Of a stretch of 17,255 nucleotides of DNA, positions 12,819-17,255 are shown one piece after another. The notes beneath the pieces were generated by a model, which was not told the origin of the DNA, did not search any database, and saw only the letters and a program-made list of their open reading frames with translations. Every line of letters begins with the position of its first letter. Positions within the stretch are counted from its first letter, which is position 1. The position numbers and the translations under genes were made by a program. This DNA comes from an uncultured Bacilli bacterium (GTDB lineage: Bacteria; Bacillota_I; Bacilli_A; RF39; UBA660): contig CAKONX010000022.1 of the NCBI GenBank assembly GCA_934098345.1, positions 1 to 17,255 of the forward strand, written 5' to 3'.

Positions 12819-13586
12819 ATGAAATATTTTAAATATGCTCTTGTTATAACTTTATGTGTTTTATCTTTTTATGCATCAGATAGACTTATATTATATGTTG
12901 AAAACTTAAGTCCATTAATGAAAGAAATAAAAATGTATGAAGACACATTATATGAAAGTCCTGTAAACGCTATTATTGAAGATAATACTATTATAAGTGG
13001 TAAAAATGGAAGAGAGTTAAATAAAAGAGAAAGCTATTTAAAGATGAATGATTTCGGTTCTTTTAATGAAACATTTTTTGTATACGATTATATAAAACCA
13101 GATATATCTTTAAAAGATAATTTAGATAAAATTATAATTGGTAATGTTGATAATAGCAAAATTGCTTTAATAGTTAATAATAAAAATGTTGAAAAATACT
13201 TAGAAGAAGAAAATATTAAATTTGCTAAAGTAATAGATTCATGTGATGAAATATCTTCTAAGAACATAACATACATTAATGGTGGAAGTAATGAAGATGA
13301 TTTCACTGATATAAAATATTGTTTAAAAAAGAGTGATTTAAATAAAAATATATGTGATGTTGATACAAGTCATTATACATCTTGCATAAATAATAAATCT
13401 TATATTGTTAAATCAAGTGGCGTAATAAAAAGTAATAATATATCAAAAGAGATAAATAACATAAATGGAGGAACAATTGTTAAAATAAATCCTAATTTAA
13501 CTTTAAATGAATTTAAAGTATATTTAAGTAAAATCAAATATAATAATTTAGAGATAATTGACTTACTTGACTTAATTAAAGAGTAA
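12819..13586 (+). CDS. Membrane-anchored protein, divergent polysaccharide-deacetylase-like
   Basis: This 255-residue protein has an N-terminal hydrophobic segment (about 5-20, YALVITLCVLSFYA) with no clear cleavage site, followed by an external domain. Blocks such as ESPVNAIIEDNTIISGKNG, KDNLDKIIIGN, ITYINGGSN and the tail GGTIVKINPNL...FKVYLSKIKYNNLEIIDLLDL recall a family I associate with NodB-type polysaccharide deacetylases in related bacteria. In that family the last part corresponds to the final strand and helix of the fold. The metal-binding Asp-Asp and His-x3-His motifs are not seen, so it is probably not an active deacetylase. AGGTGA lies before its ATG. It sits alone between two terminators. 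The assignment is from pattern memory only. Confidence 0.5.
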   Translation: MKYFKYALVITLCVLSFYASDRLILYVENLSPLMKEIKMYEDTLYESPVNAIIEDNTIISGKNGRELNKRESYLKMNDFGSFNETFFVYDYIKPDISLKDNLDKIIIGNVDNSKIALIVNNKNVEKYLEEENIKFAKVIDSCDEISSKNITYINGGSNEDDFTDIKYCLKKSDLNKNICDVDTSHYTSCINNKSYIVKSSGVIKSNNISKEINNINGGTIVKINPNLTLNEFKVYLSKIKYNNLEIIDLLDLIKE

Positions 13587-13615
13587 TTATACCAAATTTA
13601 TGGTATAATTTTTTT
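13585..13615 (+). terminator. Terminator that also holds an extended -10 box
   Basis: AATTATACCA (13585-13594) pairs perfectly with TGGTATAATT (13601-13610) and runs into T residues. The 3' arm contains TGG-TATAAT (13601-13609), a consensus extended -10. If used, transcription would start near 13616, right at the polA ribosome binding site. Confidence 0.75.
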
Positions 13616-13626
13616 AGGTGATAATT

Positions 13627-16176
13627 GTGGACAAAATTGTATTAATTGATGGAAATAACTTAATGTTTAGAAGTTACTATGCTACATCTTATACTGGAAA
13701 CTTAATGAAAAATTCTAAAGGAGTAGTAACAAATGCTTTATATGGATTTGCAACTATGATAAATAAAATTATTAAAGAAGAAAATCCAAGTTATATGTTA
13801 GTTGCTTTTGATATCGGTAAATCTTTTAGACATAGAGAATATAAAGACTATAAAGCTGGAAGAAATAAAACACCAGATGAATTAAAAAGTCAAATGCCTT
13901 TAGCAAAAGTAATGCTTGAACATATGGGTATAAAAAGTATTGGTATTGAAGACTATGAAGCAGATGACATAATTGGAACACTTGCTAAAAGAGCAGATGA
14001 AGATCCTTCATGGAATGCAACAATTATTACAAGTGATCATGATTATTTACAACTTATAACAGATATAGTTGAAGTTAAACTTCTAAAATCAAAAGATTTT
14101 ACACGTTATAAACCTGCAAATTTTAAAGAAGAATATGGAATTGATCCAATAAAAGTAATTGACTTAAAAGCACTTATGGGAGATTCAAGTGATAACATAC
14201 CTGGAGTTCCTGGAGTAGGAGAAAAAACAGCTTTAAAATTACTAGTTGAATATGGTTCTTTAGATGGAGTATATGAGCATATTGGTTCTATTAAAGGTAA
14301 ATTACAAGAAAGATTAATTGAAAATAAAGACTCAGCTTATTTTTCCAAAAAACTTGCTACTATATATCGTGATGTACCTATTCCATTTTCTTTTGAAGAA
14401 ATGAAATATAATGGACCAAAAGATTCATTAAATGATTTCTATAGAGACTTAGAATTTTATTCCCTTATGAATAATTTTGAAAAAAAAGAAAAGAAAGAGG
14501 ATTTTGCTTTTAAAAATTTAGAAAGTGTATATGAAATAGATAAAAATCATGAAGTAAGTTACTATATTGAATGTGATAATGAAAACTATCATAATGGACA
14601 TATTTTAGGTATGGGTTTATATGATGGAAAAAATGCATACTTTGTAAAACCAGAAATGATAAATGATATTTTTGCTTATTTAGAAAACACTAAAAAATAT
14701 ACATTTGATGTAAAAAAGAATTATTGCTTACTTGAAAATTTTGAATTAAATACTATATATGATTTAAATTTAATTGCATATTTACTTAATAAAGCTATTA
14801 AAGATGATATAGCAATTTTAATGAATAATGATGGATATGATATTCCTTTAATTCATGACATAATTAAGAAAAAAATAAGCATTGAAGAAATAGTTTGTAA
14901 AAAAGCTAAATATATATATGATACCCATGAAGAAAATATAATTAATATAAAATCAGAAGATATGTATGAATTATATGAACAAATTGAACTTCCGTTATCT
15001 AAAGTTTTAGCTCGTATGGAATATAATGGTATTAGATGTGATGCTAATATTTTAAATGAAATGCAAAATAATATAGAAACTGAAATAGATGATATTAGTA
15101 AGAAAATATATGAATTAGTTGGAGAAGAATTTAATATTTCTAGTCCAATACAATTAAGTGAAATACTTTTTGAAAAATTAAATTTACCTCATGGTAAAAA
15201 ATTATCTAGAGGTTATAAAACAGATGCTCAATCATTAGAAAAATTAATTAATTACCATCCAGTAATTGAACAAATAATTAAGTATAGAAATCTTACTAAA
15301 CTAAATTCAACTTATTTAAAAGGATTAAAAGAATATATTCATGAAGATGGTAAAATACACACTATTTATAAACAAACTCAAACAAGAACTGGTAGACTTT
15401 CTAGTGCTGATCCTAACTTACAAAATATACCAACTAGAAATGACTTAGGTAAAATGATTAGAAAAGCTTTTGTACCAGAAAAAAGTGGATTCTTATCTTG
15501 TGATTATTCTCAAATAGAACTTAGAATACTTGCTCATTTATCTAAAAGCGAAAAATTAATTGAAGCATTTAAAAATGGTGATGATATTCATACTAAAGTT
15601 GCATCAGATATATTTTCAAAACCAATGAGTGAAGTAACTAAACAAGAAAGACGTACAGCAAAAGCTGTTATCTTTGGAATAGTTTATGGAATAAGTGGAT
15701 TTGGTTTAGGAGAAAATATAGGAATTACTCCAAAAGAAGCAAAAGAATTTATTAATAAATATTTAGAAATATATCCAGGTGTAAAACAATATATGGATTT
15801 AACAGTTAAAGATGCATATGAATGTGGATATGTAAGAACTATGTTTAAAAGAAAACGTAATATTGATGAATTATTTAATACTAATTATATGATAAGGCAA
15901 GGTGGTGAAAGAATTGCACTTAATACACCAATACAAGGATCAAGTGCAGATATTATAAAAAAAGCTATGATTGAAATAGATGAAGCTTTCATTAAAAATA
16001 ATATTAAATCTAAAATGCTTTTACAAATACATGATGAATTAGTTTTTGATATTGAAGAAGGAGAATTAGAAACAGTAAAGAAAATAGTAAAAGAAATAAT
16101 GGAACACACTGTAAATTTACTTGTACCACTTGAAGTATCAACAGATTTTGGAACAGATTTATATGAAACAAAATAA
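13627..16176 (+). CDS. polA: DNA polymerase I
   Basis: The product is 849 residues from GTG 13627, six bases after AGGTG (13616-13620); an in-frame GTG at 13618 lies inside that site and is unlikely. The 5'-3' exonuclease (about 1-285) has IDGNNLMFRSYYA at its start, the acidic EDYEADDIIGT, and GDSSDNIPGVPGVGEKTA. The central 3'-5' exonuclease fold (about 295-450) lacks the D-x-E proofreading motif (it reads YYIECDN), as in Bacillus and Thermus enzymes. The polymerase domain (about 455-849) has motif A LSCDYSQIELR (D626), motif B RRTAKAVIFGIVYG (from R675) and motif C QIHDELVFD (H802-D803-E804). It fills gaps and removes RNA primers in repair and replication. mutM follows 22 bases later in the usual polA-mutM order. 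Confidence 0.97.
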   Translation: MDKIVLIDGNNLMFRSYYATSYTGNLMKNSKGVVTNALYGFATMINKIIKEENPSYMLVAFDIGKSFRHREYKDYKAGRNKTPDELKSQMPLAKVMLEHMGIKSIGIEDYEADDIIGTLAKRADEDPSWNATIITSDHDYLQLITDIVEVKLLKSKDFTRYKPANFKEEYGIDPIKVIDLKALMGDSSDNIPGVPGVGEKTALKLLVEYGSLDGVYEHIGSIKGKLQERLIENKDSAYFSKKLATIYRDVPIPFSFEEMKYNGPKDSLNDFYRDLEFYSLMNNFEKKEKKEDFAFKNLESVYEIDKNHEVSYYIECDNENYHNGHILGMGLYDGKNAYFVKPEMINDIFAYLENTKKYTFDVKKNYCLLENFELNTIYDLNLIAYLLNKAIKDDIAILMNNDGYDIPLIHDIIKKKISIEEIVCKKAKYIYDTHEENIINIKSEDMYELYEQIELPLSKVLARMEYNGIRCDANILNEMQNNIETEIDDISKKIYELVGEEFNISSPIQLSEILFEKLNLPHGKKLSRGYKTDAQSLEKLINYHPVIEQIIKYRNLTKLNSTYLKGLKEYIHEDGKIHTIYKQTQTRTGRLSSADPNLQNIPTRNDLGKMIRKAFVPEKSGFLSCDYSQIELRILAHLSKSEKLIEAFKNGDDIHTKVASDIFSKPMSEVTKQERRTAKAVIFGIVYGISGFGLGENIGITPKEAKEFINKYLEIYPGVKQYMDLTVKDAYECGYVRTMFKRKRNIDELFNTNYMIRQGGERIALNTPIQGSSADIIKKAMIEIDEAFIKNNIKSKMLLQIHDELVFDIEEGELETVKKIVKEIMEHTVNLLVPLEVSTDFGTDLYETK

Positions 16177-16198
16177 TTATTAGAATTGAGGTGAAGTT

Positions 16199-17008
16199 AT
16201 GCCTGAAATAGCTGAAGTCAGAACAGTTGCTAGAACTCTTAATAAGAGCATAAGCAGAAATATAATAAGAGATATCGAGATAAAATACTCTAAAGTAATT
16301 GATCAAGATATTTTAGAATTTAAAAATATGCTTATTGGAAAAAAAATAAATTCAGTTTCAAGTTTTGGAAAATATTTATTATTTAATTTAGGTGAACTTA
16401 CACTTATTTCTCATCTACGTATGGAAGGCAAATATTTTATAAAACCAATAGATGAACCAATTGATAAACATGAACATGTAATATTTATATTTGATACATT
16501 TAGTTTAAGATATCATGATACAAGAAAATTTGGTCGTATGAGAGTTTTAAAAACAGAAGATGTATATAATTCAAAAGAAATAAAGAAATTGGGAATAGAA
16601 CCTGATTCAGAAAAAATAACAAAAGAATATATTTATAATTTAATTCATAAGAAAAATAAACCAATAAAAACATTATTATTAGATCAATCTATTATAAATG
16701 GGCTTGGAAATATTTATGTAGATGAAGTTTTATTTGCATCTTCGATAAACCCTGAAAAGTTAGGAAAAGATATTTCTTTAGAAGAATGTGAAAGAATAAG
16801 AGTAAATTCAAAAGATATAATTAAACTTGCAACTGAACTTGGCGGTTCAACTATTAGAAGTTATACTTCATCTTTAGGCGTAACTGGACATTACCAAGAT
16901 CACTTAAAAGTACATACAAAAGATATATGTCCAAACTGTAATAATAAAATAGTTAAAATTAGAGTTGGTGGAAGAGGAACATATTATTGTCCAAAATGTC
17001 AAAAATAA
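16199..17008 (+). CDS. mutM: Formamidopyrimidine-DNA glycosylase
   Basis: The product is 269 residues, the usual size. The nucleophile Pro2 and Glu3 are present, with Glu6, in MPEIAEVRT (the common form is MPELPEVET). K58 in GKYLLF is the conserved Lys, and HLRMEGKY (72-79) contains the lesion-probing Met. The helix-two-turn-helix reads DQSIINGLGNIYVDEVLF (162-179). GGSTIR and a zinc finger, C244-C247 and C264-C267 around R259 (GGRGTYYC), finish the protein. It excises 8-oxoguanine and ring-opened purines and cleaves the abasic site. GAGGTGA precedes the ATG. Co-transcription with polA joins base excision to gap filling. Confidence 0.95.
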   Translation: MPEIAEVRTVARTLNKSISRNIIRDIEIKYSKVIDQDILEFKNMLIGKKINSVSSFGKYLLFNLGELTLISHLRMEGKYFIKPIDEPIDKHEHVIFIFDTFSLRYHDTRKFGRMRVLKTEDVYNSKEIKKLGIEPDSEKITKEYIYNLIHKKNKPIKTLLLDQSIINGLGNIYVDEVLFASSINPEKLGKDISLEECERIRVNSKDIIKLATELGGSTIRSYTSSLGVTGHYQDHLKVHTKDICPNCNNKIVKIRVGGRGTYYCPKCQK

Positions 17009-17043
17009 TGTATATTTTAAAATAATTGCACATAATATAGATA

Positions 17044-17073
17044 GGAAGTAATAAATATGTAATTTATACTTCC
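17044..17073. other. Hairpin downstream of mutM
   Basis: GGAAGT (17044-17049) with ACTTCC (17068-17073), a bulged A, then ATAAAT with ATTTAT: 12 bp in all. There is no T run, so it is not itself a terminator, but it stands directly before one. It could be a 3' stabiliser or part of a small RNA. Confidence 0.45.
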
Positions 17074-17082
17074 AATAAATAA

Positions 17083-17115
17083 AAGTACTTAAGCATTAAA
17101 TCTTAAGTGCTTTTT
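17083..17115 (+). terminator. Terminator of the polA-mutM operon
   Basis: AAGTACTTAAG (17083-17093) pairs with CTTAAGTGCTT (17102-17112) with one G-U pair, then a T run. Confidence 0.85.
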
Positions 17116-17189
17116 GTTTGAAAAAATAAAAATTAATTTACATAAGTTTACATTTTATTTTTATATAATAATTATAAAAAATAAAAAAA

Positions 17190-17198
17190 TGATATAAT
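17190..17198 (+). promoter_or_regulatory. Extended -10 promoter of the last gene
   Basis: TGA-TATAAT at 17190-17198 gives a start near 17205. No clear -35. A direct repeat, TTTACAT-AAG-TTTACAT (17137-17153), one helical turn apart, lies upstream. Confidence 0.5.
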
Positions 17199-17225
17199 AT
17201 ATATACATAGAATAGAGGTAAAGAG

Positions 17226-17255
17226 ATGAAAAAGAAAGCAAGCATAGTAGTAGCT
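17226..17255 (+). CDS. Start of a gene, cut by the window edge
   Basis: ATG 17226 is preceded by GAGGT at a six-base distance and by a promoter. Only ten residues are visible (MKKKASIVVA). They look like the positively charged start of a signal peptide or membrane anchor and resemble the start of the 11348 gene product. A third surface protein is possible, but too little is visible to decide. Confidence 0.55.
   Translation, partial: MKKKASIVVA

Noticed and set aside
16010..16306. - strand open frame opposite the end of polA and start of mutM
   Set aside because: It is antisense to two highly conserved genes and has no ribosome binding site.

Overview
The window is very AT-rich bacterial chromosome. 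Genes are short-spaced, nearly all on the + strand, and preceded by AGGAG-type ribosome binding sites. Promoters are mostly extended -10 (TGnTATAAT) and genes are separated by small U-tailed hairpins. WhiA, PolA, MutM and modular surface proteins point to a low-GC Bacillota. An uncultured gut Bacilli/RF39- or Erysipelotrichia-like lineage is my inference; the sequence has no rRNA to confirm it. Translation fits the standard bacterial code: Trp is TGG, and the main genes end in TAA or TAG, never TGA.

Layout. (1) 1-1766: two overlapping genes for membrane/surface proteins, a 5'-truncated cadherin-like beta-sandwich protein and a type II membrane protein. (2) 1768-2575: a strong promoter, a structured leader and an HD-domain phosphohydrolase, then tRNA-Arg(CCU) with its own promoter and terminator. 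(3) 2840-5245: an accessory stretch with an unknown 330-residue protein, a phage-type WDGH-family protein, a degenerate repeat, a candidate type I toxin-antitoxin locus (4396-4718) and broken ORF remnants. (4) 5246-6892: a PAS-like/receiver/degenerate HD-GYP signalling protein. (5) 6967-9888: a three-gene operon of whiA, a PP2C-type phosphatase-like protein, and a GNAT-transglutaminase-like fusion. (6) 10011-12754: two tandem paralogous secreted or anchored proteins with the same N-terminal module but different C-terminal domains (DUF6273/C-lectin-like versus glycine-rich). The second has eight G residues between its -35 and -10 boxes, a classic arrangement for phase variation. (7) 12819-13586: a membrane-anchored divergent NodB-like protein. 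(8) 13627-17008: a polA-mutM DNA-repair operon. (9) A new gene starts at 17226.

The two most interesting items are these. First, a convergent toxin/sRNA locus: a 27-residue hydrophobic peptide on the - strand with a very strong but structurally occluded ribosome binding site. It faces a roughly 112-nt RNA on the + strand that carries a segment complementary to the toxin leader and shares the toxin's 3' hairpin. Second, the poly-G promoter switch in front of a surface protein. Both are inferences from sequence architecture and neither has been tested.
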